Shown here: piece after piece, positions 46,044 through 55,794 of the stretch | Position numbering within the stretch: the stretch's first letter is position 1 | Layout: every line of letters starts with the position of its first letter | DNA from: Pseudomonadota bacterium | GTDB taxonomy: Bacteria > Myxococcota_A > Polyangia > GCA-2747355 | Length of the DNA stretch: 64,000 bases | Assembly: GCA_016711215.1 (NCBI GenBank) | Contig: JADJTL010000005.1 | Location: forward strand, 231,943 to 295,942 | Direction: 5' to 3' | Made by a program: the position numbers and the translations under genes | Notes under the pieces: generated by a model | Seen by the model: the letters and a program-made list of their open reading frames with translations, nothing else | Database searches by the model: none | What the model was told of the DNA's origin: nothing

Positions 46044-49000
46044 ATGGCCATGACAAATCACGAACGTGTGGGCAAAGGGCTGGAGCTGCTCCGCGCGGGT
46101 CTGGTGCCGTTCATCGAGCGCGAGCTCAAGAGCGTTTACAAGAACGATGCCCTTGCGCAGGCGAGACGGCTCATGGGAGAGGACCGCCTCCTCGCGGGCA
46201 AGCCGTTGGCCGGAGTGGGACGCGGCCGCGCTCCTCAGCTGATGTGGGAGGCGTGGAACGATGTCTTCCGCCGGACGCTCGGTCAAGGCGGATCGGACTC
46301 TGGTGCGCGAGCTCCAGGATGTCCGAAACAGGTGGGCGCACCAGCAGACCTTCTCGAGCGACGACGCCTACCGAGCGCTCGATTCTACGGGCCGGCTTCT
46401 GTCCGCGGTGTCGGCGCCGGAGTCGCAGGATGCCGACAAGCTGAAGATGGAGCTCCTGCGGGTGCGCTTCGACGAGCAGATGCGGACCGAGAAGCGCAAG
46501 AGCGCCGGCACGGCCATCGAGAGCCAGGCCACGGGCAACCTGAAGCCATGGCGCGAAGTGATCACGCCACACAAGGACGTGGCCAGCGGCCGCTACCAGC
46601 AGGCCGAGTTCGCCGCTGATCTCTGGCAGGTCCATGTCGGCGAGGGGACCGACGAGTACAAGAATCCGGCCGAGTTCTTCCGACGCACCTACCTCACCGA
46701 GAGCTTGAAGCGCCTCCTCGTGGGCGCGCGGTGCAGCGGCTTTCGAGCAATGGCGGCGACCCGGTTGTGCAGCTCCAGACGAACTTCGGCGGCGGGAAGA
46801 CCCATTCGATGCTAGCGCTCTACCACCTCTTCTCCGGGGGTGGCTCCCGGCGAACTCGCGGGCGTCGACGCCGTTTTGACCGAGGCTGACACTTCCGAAG
46901 CTGCCCGCCGCGCGTCGGGTTGTACTGGTCGGCAACAAAATCTCGCCGGGCAACCCGGTCAAGAAGCCCGACGGCACCGTTGTGCGCACCCTCTGGGGTG
47001 AGCTCGCCTGGCAGCTCGGCGGTAAGAAGGCGTTCGATCGCGTGCGCGCCGACGACGAGAAGGCAACCAGCCCGGGAGATACGCTCCGGGAGCTGTTCAA
47101 GGAGTACGGACCCTGCCTTGTGTTGATCGACGAATGGGTTGCCTATGCCCGCCAGCTCCACGATCAGAGCGACCTGCCCGCGGGGAGCTTCGAGACGCAG
47201 TTCACCTTTGCCCAGGTGCTCACCGAGTCGGCCAAGCTGGTGCAGAACTGCCTGCTGGTGATCAGCCTTCCGGCATCGGACACCGCCGGCTCACCGCACA
47301 CGCAGGCAGATGACGTTGAGGTCGGCGGTCAGCGGGGTCGCGAGGCACTCGATCGGCTGCGGAACGTGGTAGGCCGGGTCGAGTCGTCTTGGCGGCCGGC
47401 CAGCGCCGAGGAGGGTTTCGAGATCGTGCGCCGACGGCTGTTCGAGCCGCTCGTCGATCAGGCGCAGTTCGTTGCGCGCGATACCGTGGCCCGCGAGTTC
47501 TACGACCTCTATCGCACGCAGCACCAGGAGTTCCCGCTCGAGTGCCGTGACGCTGACTACGAAAAGCGGCTCAAGGCTGCGTACCCCATCCATCCAGAGG
47601 TGTTCGATAGGCTGTACACCGACTGGTCTACGCTCGTGAAGTTCCAGCGCACCCGCGGCGTGCTGCGGCTGATGGCGGCGGTGATCCACAGCTTGTGGGA
47701 GAAGGGCGACAAGAACCCGCTGATCCTGCCGGCGAACATATCCATCGACGACCCCCGCGTGCAGTTCGAGCTGACGCGCTACCTCTCCGACAACTGGGTG
47801 CCGGTCATCGAAAAGGACGTGGACGGCCCAAGTTCGCTGCCGTTACGCCTCGACGGCGAGGTTCCGAATCTTGGCAAGTTCGCCGCCTGCCGGCGCGTGG
47901 CCCGCACGATCTATCTGGGTTCGGCTCCGACCCCCACCGCCGCCAACCGTGGCATCGAGGACCGACGCGTGAAGCTCGGCTGCGTGATGCCGGGTGAGTC
48001 GCCCGCCGTCTTCGGGGACGCCCTGCGGCGACTCGCTGGCGCCGCCACTTACCTATACCAGGATGGGCCGCGCTACTGGTACTCGACTCAGCCCACGGTT
48101 ACCAAGCTGGCCGAGGACCGTGCCGAACAGCTCAAGCGCGACCCCGACAAGGTGGTGCAGGAGCTTGACCGCAGACTGCGTGCCGATCTGCGCAAGACCG
48201 GCGACTTCAGCCGCATCCACCCGCTGCCCAGGTCGGGACAGGACGTACCGGACGACATGGACGCGCGATTGGTTGTGCTCGGGGTCGATCATCCATACAG
48301 CAAGGAGCCGGATAGCCCTGCAGAGACCGCTGCAAAGGCCATCCTCGAATTGCGTGGCAGCGCGCAGCGCCTCTATCGCAACAGCCTCGTCTTCATCGCA
48401 GTAGACAAGACTCGGTTGCAGGATCTAGACGAAGCGGTTCGCCGCTACCTCGCTTGGGAATCCATCGTTGCCGAGAAGGACACGCTGGACCTCTCCCCTC
48501 ACCAGGTGAAGCAGGCCGAGACCCAACAGAGTGGTGCCGACGGCGCTGTCGTGGCACGACTCCCTGAGGCCTATCAGTGGTTGCTCGTTCCCACCCAGAG
48601 CAACTCGCAGGCTCCCGTGGAGTGGCAAGCCATCCGTCTTTCCGGCCAAGACTCGCTGGCCGTTCGAGCGAGCAAGAAGCTGCGGAACGACGAGCTGCTG
48701 GTCACGAGCATGGCCGCTTCTCGCCTGCGCATGGAGATGGATCGCGTGCCCCTGTGGCGCGGGGACCACGTGTCGATCCAACAGCTCGTGGAAGACTTCG
48801 CCCGATACCTCTACCTCCAGCGGCTCAAGGACCCGTCTGTGTTGCTCGAAGCGGTCCGGAGCGGTCTGGGCCTCCTGACGTGGGAGCAGGACTCCTTTGC
48901 TTTCGCCGACAGCTACGACGAGCAGGCAAAGCGCTACCGCGGGCTGCAGTTCGGTCGCCAGGTTGCGATTTCAGACGGTGACACCGGTGGGGTGCTCGTC

Positions 49001-49402
49001 AGGGCCGACGCCGTTCGGGTCCAACTCGAAGCGGAACGGCCGGCGCACCAGACCACATCGGGGCAAACGACGGCAACCGCGAACGGATGCGCCGGTACCG
49101 CTGTCGGGCCATCGCCCGGCACCGCGACCGCTCCAGAGCCACCGATGCCACCGGTCGAGCCAAACCAGCCGAGGCGTTTCCACGGAACGGTCGTGCTCGA
49201 CCCGACTCGCGTGGGCAGGGACGCCAGCCGGATTGCGGACGAGGTCATCACCCATCTGGCAGGACTCGTCGGAGCAGACGTGAAGGTGATCCTGGAGATC
49301 GAGGCGAACATCCCGGGCGGCGCGCCCGAGCACGTCGTGCGAACCGTAACCGAGAACAGCCGGACGCTGAAGTTCACCACTCAGGGATTCGAGAGCGAGT
49401 GA
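46044..49402 (+). pseudogene. DUF499 AAA+ ATPase with Swt1-like N-terminal region, four small frame lesions
   Basis: The start is ATG 46044, after AAGGAGAG. The N-terminal ERELKSVYKNDALAQARRLM and VRELQDVRNRWAHQQTFS resemble Swt1/HEPN-like helices. The DUF499 ATPase follows with Walker A NFGGGKTHSML and then VVLVGNKISPG and CLVLIDEWVAYARQL (Walker B). The frame is lost near 46287, 46727-46732, in the G5 run 46836-46840 and at 46894-46897; each is cured by one or two bases. From 46982 the frame is clean to the end (SRTLKFTTQGFESE). The protein would be about 1,115 residues. DUF499/COG1483 ATPases, related to BREX BrxC/PglY, are the A of Hma. Four indels in 600 bases suggest poor sequence or decay. 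Confidence 0.75.
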
Positions 49403-49446
49403 GGCAATCGAGGTCTGCCCTATGCTGACCCTATTGGACGAGTACC

Positions 49447-51951
49447 ATGGTTGACTTCAAGAAACTGGTTCCAAAGAAGACTGGCGAACGCTCGGCGGAT
49501 CCGCTTGTCCTCTTCCGCGGGCTTGATCGCAAGACGTCGCATATCTCCCTGCGCGAGCCTCAGAAAGAAGCTTTGCGTGCACTGCATCAGCGTCGCGGAG
49601 AGCACGACCATGTTGTCAAGATGCCAACCGGCACTGGCAAGTCCGCCGTCGGGCTCCTATACCTCCTCTCGCACATGGCTGAGACTGGGCGTCCAGTCGT
49701 GTATCTGTGCCCAACCGTCCAGCTTGTGGAACAGGTAATCGCCGAAGCAGCGCGTCTCGGCATCGACGCTCGCACCTACCCGGGGGGTGAACGATGGCCA
49801 GATCAGCGCTGCGTGGCTGGTGAGGCAATAATCGTCTGCACGTATGACAAGCTCTTCAATGCAAAGACCACCTTCGACCGACCGGAGCTCCTCATCACAC
49901 CGGCTGCTATCGTACTCGATGACTCCCATTCTGGTGTTGAGGAGATCCGTAACGCATTCACACTCCGGTGTGCCAGCCCGGATCCCTACAATGCACTGCT
50001 ATCGGTGCTCGAACCATTGGGCCGCTCCTACTCGTCCACGACATGGGATGACATTCGAGCCGGCCGCCCAGATGCAGTGATGGAGATCCCTACTGGTCGT
50101 GGCGGGGGATCGTCGATGAAGTGCGCGGCGCCCTAGACCCGTTCGAAGAAACGAACGAGTTCAGGTTCACATGGCCATATCTCCGCGATGTCCTTCGGTG
50201 GTGCAGGTGCGTTGTCACTGCCGATTCGAGCGAAATCGCACCGCTCATCCCTCTTGTCGACCGAGTTCGCGCATTTGAGCGTGCTGATCATCGACTGTTC
50301 ATGTCAGCAACATTGACCGACGACTCGGTCCTGGTACGTGAACTCGGCTGTGCTGTAGTGCCCGCGACAACGCCCGTTGTGCCAACGTCAGAGGGCGGCC
50401 TTGGGGAGCGAATGGTGCTCGCACCGTTCCTGCTGGATCCTTCGCTACAACGTGCGTGGACAATGACGTGGTGCCAGGCAACCTCCGCGAAGTACACCGT
50501 GGTGGTCCTCTGCTCGTCGGAAAAGCAGGCGCGCGAATGGGCTGCTCATGGCGCCGCGCTCGTCTTTGGCTCTGACGTCGCTATCGCGGTCGAAGGACTG
50601 AAGGCTGGCAAACAGAAGTTCGTCGTTTTCACGCAGAGGTACGACGGGATCGATCTTCCCGACGATGCCTGCCGTGTACTGGTCATCGATGGCGTACCTT
50701 ATGGAAGCGGTGCGATCGATCGTCTGGACAGCTCGAATCCCGGACTGCCTGGAGGCGTACGAAACCGTACATTGAACCGCATTGAGCAGGGGATGGGACG
50801 GGCCGTACGTTCCAATGCCGACTACGCTGTGTGCGTTCTTGCGGGTCCAGAGTTGGCGAGTTTCATCACACGCCGCGAGATCCAGGACCGAATGAGTCCA
50901 GATGTTCGCATTCAGCTACGACTCGCTAAAGAACTGGCCGATCTTGCTCGGGATGATGGTGCCACCGCTCCGGAAGCGGCATTTCGAGATCTAGTCAAGA
51001 AGTGCCTTACCCGAGACGAGGGCTGGAAGGACTTCTATGACCTTCGTGTGCGCCAAGAGGTATCCGGGCTGACCTCGAGTTCACCCCTGCTGGACCACGT
51101 GGCGCTCGCGGGGGCAGAGCGAGACGCGATCCGCGCGGCTGTTGACGGTGACCCTCTCAGCGGTCGCGAGCTTCTCCAGAAGGCAATGGACGCTGCCTCA
51201 CCGAGCGAGAGCGTCGCGGCCGGATATCTTCAGCTACTTGCGAACTTCACGGTTGAGTCGGATCCGGGTGGCGCAGCGAAGCTGCAGAAGGCGGCTTTCA
51301 CCAAGAACAGAGTGGGCATCTTTCGACCACCGCCAGGAATCGTCCTGAAGCCGGCAGACCCAGGGCGCTGGGAAGTCGCCGCAGCGATCATCAAGAAGCT
51401 CGGCAGCTATTCCGACGGCAATGGGATCGTGGCCCATTTCCATACGATCAAGTCTTCACTCGCGTTCGATGTGCCGGCCCAGCGCTTCGAAGCAGCACTC
51501 GAGGAGTTGTTCGGTCTCCTTGGTGTAGACTCGACTCGTCCGGAAAAGGAGCTGGCAGAGGGTCCTGACAATCTAGCCCTGTGGCCGGTTCTGAGCCTCG
51601 TCATCGAGGCAAAGAATGAGGCGAGCTACGACAAGCTCCCGAAGAAGGATGCGGAACAACTGCTTCACAGCATGGAGTGGTTCAAGGCGAACTACGCGAC
51701 GAGGAACGGTACACCGGTGTTCGTGGCGCCCACAGCGAAACGTGGCCCAGGCGTATTCGTTCCCGATGGCTGTCGGGTGATGACGCCAGAAAAAGCTCCA
51801 AGGGCTCGTAGAATCGGTAGAGGGCTTTCTTGACGGGCTCGCATCACGAACCGTTGGCGAGTGGCAAGCAAAGGACGTTGATCGCCTTCTGTCTGATCAT
51901 GGTCTCACATCTGCGCAGTTCATTGACAGGCACACCTTGAAGGTGCGCTGA
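49447..51951 (+). pseudogene. DEAD/DEAH-type helicase with C-terminal extension, two one-base lesions
   Basis: This is a superfamily 2 helicase reconstructed as about 834 residues. Motifs are VKMPTGTGKSAVGLLYLL (Walker A, about residues 57-74), VYLCPTVQLVEQ, AAIVLDDSHSG (motif II), LFMSATL (motif III), and near its end NRIEQGMGRAVRSNADYAV (motif VI-like). The frames join if one C is added at 50088-50090, giving IPYWSWRGIVDEV. At the 3' end, removing one A from the A5 run 51790-51794 replaces a premature stop at 51833 with LVESVEGFLDGLASRTVGEW and a stop at 51949-51951. The restored tail overlaps the convergent HTH gene by 32 bases. It closes the defence operon. Confidence 0.75.
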
Positions 51952-52412
51952 GTGGGATTTCGAGGCACTCCAAAGCTCGCCTCTGTTCTGACCATCCCTC
52001 GATCTTCACCACCGCTCGCAGCGCCCGCTCGCTCAGCGGCTCGACGCCGTCGACGGCCTCGAGGTCGATGATCTGCTCCTGGAGGTCGGGGGCGAGCGTC
52101 AGGAGGTCGAGGAGCTGGGAGATGCGGGCCCGGGTGAACCCGAGCTGGCGGGCGAGATCGGCGCGGTCGCGGTAGTCGCCGAGGTCGATGGCGGCCTGGA
52201 AGCGGTGGGCGAGCGCGAGCATCTGGGCCACGCGGGCCGGGCGGCGGACCGAGGCTGGCGGTGGCGCGGGCTCCTGCTCGCTGAAGCCCCCAGGGCGCGT
52301 CGCGGACGCGGAACAGGTGGCCGGTGAAGATGCGCTGGCCGGAGGGCGACATGGTCTCCTCGGCGGCAGTGTCCTCGTTCGTCCCGCAGATCCCGGGCCC
52401 GGCGTCGTTCAT
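51920..52412 (-). pseudogene. ParB/KorB-type HTH accessory protein of the recombinase element, one-base frameshift
   Basis: This is a small DNA-binding protein usually found just after a large serine recombinase. Reading from ATG 52412, the N-terminal part (SPSGQRIFTGHLFRVRDAPW) is separated from the HTH part by an extra base in the C5 run 52287-52291. With G4 on the coding strand the protein reads APWGFSEQEPAPPP and then ARVAQMLALAHRFQAAIDLG and RADLARQLGFTRARISQLLDL. The HTH segment is clearly similar to the insert in the upstream transposase. The gene overlaps the recombinase stop by four bases. It may be a directionality or regulatory factor. Confidence 0.7.
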
Positions 52413-54039
52413 AGTGTCGTCTCCATCGTCGGTTGAGCCGCGGCCGGCGTGGGCGCGGTGTCGGCCTGGTCATCCTCTTCGTCGTCGCCGAGGTCGAGGT
52501 CCGCGAGCACAGCAGTGACGCGGCCGCTCGGCTCGTCCACCTCGACCCGCTCGACGACCGCCGCGACGAGCCGGGCCTGGTTCTCCGGGGTCATCACGTC
52601 CCAGACCGCGTCGAAGCGGGCGAGCGTCTCGGCCACCCACCGGACCTCGACCTCGGTCTGGTCCAGGTTGGCGAGCGCCCGCTCCACCTCAGCGAGGCGA
52701 AGCTCGCAGGCGGCGAGCTGGCCGCCGATGTCCTCGATGCGCTCCTCGAGCAGGCGGTGCGCGGTGCCCCTGGCCTGGCCAAGCGTCTCGACGAGGTTGC
52801 GGCCCTCGGCCGACAGGCTCGCGATCCTGGCCGGCAGGTCACGGCGCTCGGTCTGTAGGCCCTTGCGCCGGGAATCGAGCTTGCCCAGCAGCTTCCGGTG
52901 CACGTCCTTGGCCAGCCCCCCGCTCGCGGTCGCCTCGCGCAGACGCTCGACCACGAAGCCCTCGATGGCCGCCGCGGGGAGCGGTCTCGCCGGGCAGGCG
53001 CCACGGCCCTCCTTGTCCCGGGTCACGCACCGGTAGTAGCGGTACTCGGTCCCGTCCTTCTTGCGGGTCGAGGCCGGGGTCATGGCCATGCCGCAGTGGC
53101 CGCAGCGCAGCGCGCCCCGGAGCAGGTAGGCCGGGTTGCGGGAGCCGGGTCGCCGAGGCCCCACCTTACCGTCGAGCTGGTCGGCGACGCGCTGCCAGAG
53201 CTCGCGGTCGATGATGGCCGCGTGCTCCCCCTCGTGCAGCTCGCCGTGGCACGGCATGTAGCCCGCGAAGACCGGGTTGCGGAGCACGCGCAGGACCGCG
53301 TCCTTGGTCCATCGCTTCCCCTCGCGCACGTTGCCGTTGTTGGCGCGGTGGCGCTTCGTGGTTCGCCCAGCCTTGTCGAGGAGGCGGGCCACGGCGAGCG
53401 CCGAGCGGTTTTGCTCGTAGAGATCGAACAGCTCGCGCACCACCACAGCCTCGAGCTCGTTGATGACCAGGTGCTTATCGACGACGTCGTAGCCGATGGG
53501 CACCGGACCGCCGGTCCACTTGCCCTTGCGGCGTGAGGCGACGATCTTGTCCCGCGTCCGCTCCGCGATCATGGATCTCTCAAATTCCGCAAACGACATC
53601 AGCATGTTGAGCGTGAGACGGCCCATGGCATCGGCGGTCGAGAAGTTCTGGGTGACGCTCACGAACGCCGCGCCCGCCCGGTTGAAGCGGTCCATGACCT
53701 GGGCGAAGTCGAGCAGGGAACGAGAGAGGCGATCGACCTTGTAGACGACCACCACGTCGATCTTGCCGGACTCCATGTCGGCCAGGATGCGCTGGAAGGC
53801 TGGGCGATCGATGTTCGCACCCGTGAAGCCGCCGTCGTCGTAGTGCTCGGGCAGGAGTTGCCAGCCCTCGTAGGCTCTGGCTGCGATGTAGCGTTCGCAG
53901 GCCTCCGCTGGGCGTCCAGCGAGTTGAAGTTTTGATCAAGCCCTTCGGAGGTGGACTTGCGCGTGTAGATGGCGCAGCGCCGCTTGGGCTCGGGCTGCTT
54001 CCCGTTCGGCGCTCCTGGCCGCCGCCTCGCGTTGATCAT
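52409..54039 (-). pseudogene. large serine recombinase/integrase, one-base frameshift
   Basis: The reconstructed product is about 543 residues. The N-terminal resolvase domain has the catalytic serine in YTRKSTSEGLDQNFNSLDAQ and later VVVYKVDRLSRSLLDF and MLMSFAEFERSMIAERTRDK. The recombinase domain includes RWTKDAVLRVLRNPVFAG. The zinc ribbon is CGHCGMAM with a second Cys pair around RYYRCVTRDKEGRGACPARP. A coiled coil and an acidic tail end the protein. The frame breaks at 53905-53906, where one missing base separates LDAQR from EACERYIAARAYEGW. Such enzymes integrate phage and ICE DNA at short att sites. It overlaps its neighbours on both sides by four bases. Confidence 0.85.
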
Positions 54040-54584
54040 GCCTCACCTCCGGCGCCGCGCTCCTTTGCCCGATTCTTCAGGCGGAAGAAGAGGTAGCCGT
54101 TCCATCTGGTGCCGGTGATCTCCTGGGCGATCTTCGAGAGGCTGCGATAGCGGGCGCCACGGTACTCGAAGCCGTCCTCGAGCACGGTGACCCGGTGCTC
54201 GACGCCCTGGTGCTCGCGGACCAGCACCGTGCTTGGTGGGGGAAGGCATGGGTCGCGGTCCTTCACCTGGTCCGGCTCGGGGGCCTGATGGACCGGCCCG
54301 CCACCGTTGCTCGATCGCCATCGGACCGGGGCGCCGGGCGCCAGCTCAGCGATGCGAGCCCGGGCGTGGTCCGAGAGTCCGCCCTCGGCCAGCTCCTGGA
54401 TCCGCCAGGCGATCTTCTTGCGCAGGTGGTCCTTGTTGCGCGAGCGGGTCGGCTCGTCGAACACCTCGCGGTACCGCTCGCAGAGCTGGCCCACTGTCAT
54501 CTCGCGCAGGGTGGCGAGCTGCCCGGAGACGCCGGCCACGGCCCGGCGCGCCTTGCTCGCCGCTTCCTTCTTTCGTGGGTTCAT
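54036..54584 (-). CDS. DUF2924 family protein
   Basis: The product is about 182 residues. The conserved block is LATLREMTVGQLCERYREVF with RNKDHLRKKIAWRIQEL. The C-terminal domain has VLEDGFEYRGARYRSLSKI and ITGTRWNGYLFFRLKNR, the full DUF2924 signature. The family is almost always placed immediately upstream of a large serine recombinase, as here (ATGA overlap), and may assist DNA binding. I prefer the ATG at 54584 because AGGAGG lies just before it; the frame is open to 54665. Confidence 0.9.
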   Translation of the reverse strand: MNPRKKEAASKARRAVAGVSGQLATLREMTVGQLCERYREVFDEPTRSRNKDHLRKKIAWRIQELAEGGLSDHARARIAELAPGAPVRWRSSNGGGPVHQAPEPDQVKDRDPCLPPPSTVLVREHQGVEHRVTVLEDGFEYRGARYRSLSKIAQEITGTRWNGYLFFRLKNRAKERGAGGEA

Positions 54585-54996
54585 CGTCATCCTCCTCGGC
54601 TCGCCGGGCTGCTCGGTGGGCCCGGCCTCATCAGCCATGGAGGCGTTGTTCGCCGGGTAAAGCAACTCTCAATTCCTAGTGTTTTCAACTGGTTGACGGT
54701 TCCGCTCGCGGCGCGACGAGTCGCCCGAGCGCGACATCACTCTGGAGCGGGTCGAAGGCGCCGGCGATGGCCCGCCACCGGTGCAGATCAGCGTCCACAA
54801 AGCCTCGGCCAGGATGTCGGTGACCTCCTCCCGAGCGGCGCGGGCAGCAGCAATCCCTACCTGCGGCGCCTGCCCCTGATCCCGTTTCGTCGTTCGTGTG
54901 CCCTCTCTTCATCACCGTGCTCCGCTGGTCGCGTCGCTGGTTACCTACCGGCGAGAAGCTCGAGGTGTCGGCACTTAGACCTCACGGAGGCCCTAT
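54585..54996. other. divergent region, possible small leftward gene remnant
   Basis: This stretch lies between the leftward recombinase operon and the rightward LexA promoter. On the minus strand a frame ending at 54669 reads REEVTDILAEALWTLICTGG (about 54780-54840). That helical pattern resembles the tiny protein often preceding DUF2924 genes, but no convincing start codon is visible. The rest shows nothing I can name. The upstream extension of the DUF2924 frame (54585-54665) lacks a ribosome site. Confidence 0.3.
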
Positions 54997-55030
54997 TTGA
55001 CCTGATATACGTCAGGGATATATACTGACG
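54997..55030 (+). promoter_or_regulatory. promoter and operator of the lexA-like gene
   Basis: TTGACC (54997-55002) and TATACT (55021-55026) with an 18-base spacer form a good sigma-70 promoter. Two overlapping inverted repeats cover it. CCTGA-N6-TCAGG spans 55001-55016. CGTCAG-N9-CTGACG, with perfect 6-bp arms, spans 55010-55030 and includes the -10 box. The position is that of an autoregulatory operator for the downstream LexA-type repressor. Confidence 0.65.
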
Positions 55031-55066
55031 CCATTCGTCACCCGCCTCAGGGGAGATGGCCCCTCG

Positions 55067-55782
55067 ATGGCGTCCGGGAGGTTCAGCAGAGTGTCGAGAC
55101 AACCCAAGGGCCGGCAGCACGAGAAGCGGCGCGGTCGCCCAGCTTCAACGGAAATCACGGAGCCGCAGCGGCGCACGCTGCGGGCGATTCAAGCCTTCAT
55201 CAGCAAGCGCGGGTTCCCGCCCACGTCGAAGGAGCTCGGCGACATCCTGGGCATCTCGTCGGCCAGCGCGTACGAGCAGGTGAGCCAGCTCGTGCGCAAG
55301 GGCTACGTGCGACGCGAGGCGAGGAAGGCGCGGTCACTGGAGGTGGTCGAGGACCCCGAGCGAGAGGTCGCGGGCCTCGATCCCGTGCCCATCATCGGCA
55401 GGGTCGCGGCCGGGCAGCCCTGGCCGAAGAGAACATCGTCGGCGAGCTGCTCGTCGAACATGACGTGGTGCGCGGTGGACGACACTTTGCCCTGGAGGTC
55501 CAGGGCGACAGCATGATGCGCGCGGGCATCGGCGACGGCGACCTCGTGGTCGTGCGGCAACAGCCCGTCGCCGAGAACGGGGACGTCGTGGTCGCGCTCC
55601 TCGGCGACGAGGCCACTGTGAAGCGGCTGCGGATATCAAAGGAGCGGATCGAGCTGCGCCCCGAAAACCCGCGCTACCGGCCGATCCTCATCGGCCCTGA
55701 CGACGACCTACACATCCAAGGCAAGGTCGTCGCCGTTCGGAGACCGCCGCCAGGGGACAGGCCGACTCGGAGGCCGGTGTAA
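55067..55782 (+). pseudogene. lexA: LexA-type SOS repressor, one-base frameshift
   Basis: The N-terminal winged HTH reads ITEPQRRTLRAIQAFISKRG and PPTSKELGDILGISSASAYE. The C-terminal S24 peptidase part has the self-cleavage site RVAAGQP (Ala-Gly), the nucleophile in VQGDSMMRAGI and the general base Lys in ATVKRLRI. One C must be restored at 55418-55420 to give AGQPLAEENIVGELLVEHD; otherwise translation ends at 55516. Starts are ATG 55067 or GTG 55091, and the latter has GGAGG nine bases upstream. It most likely represses its own promoter and the element's genes until DNA damage. It ends 12 bases before the next gene. Confidence 0.8.
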
Positions 55783-55794
55783 AGGGGGGACGCG

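Larger units (their letters stand above)
33788..51951 (+). other. defence island, helicase-methylase-ATPase (Hma-like) type with embedded genes
   Basis: One rightward operon-like series covers 18 kb: HTH, SNF2 helicase, AAA ATPase, PD-(D/E)XK protein, DUF1156 methyltransferase, dual-OB-like protein, two DUF488 proteins, DUF499 ATPase and a second helicase. Many junctions are four-base overlaps (34132, 40113, 41459, 44974, 45594). DUF1156 methylase, DUF499 ATPase and helicase together are the hallmark of the Hma group of candidate phage-defence loci, from memory of the PADLOC literature. The ATPase/PD-(D/E)XK pair would then be an embedded cassette. Base composition is visibly less GC-rich than the flanking core, most of all at 37.5-41.5 kb, consistent with transfer. 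Confidence 0.7.

Noticed and set aside
33788..51951. BREX system
   Set aside because: A DUF499/BrxC-like ATPase and a methyltransferase are present, but there is no PglZ phosphatase, BrxA, BrxB or Lon-like gene, and the methylase is DUF1156 rather than PglX.
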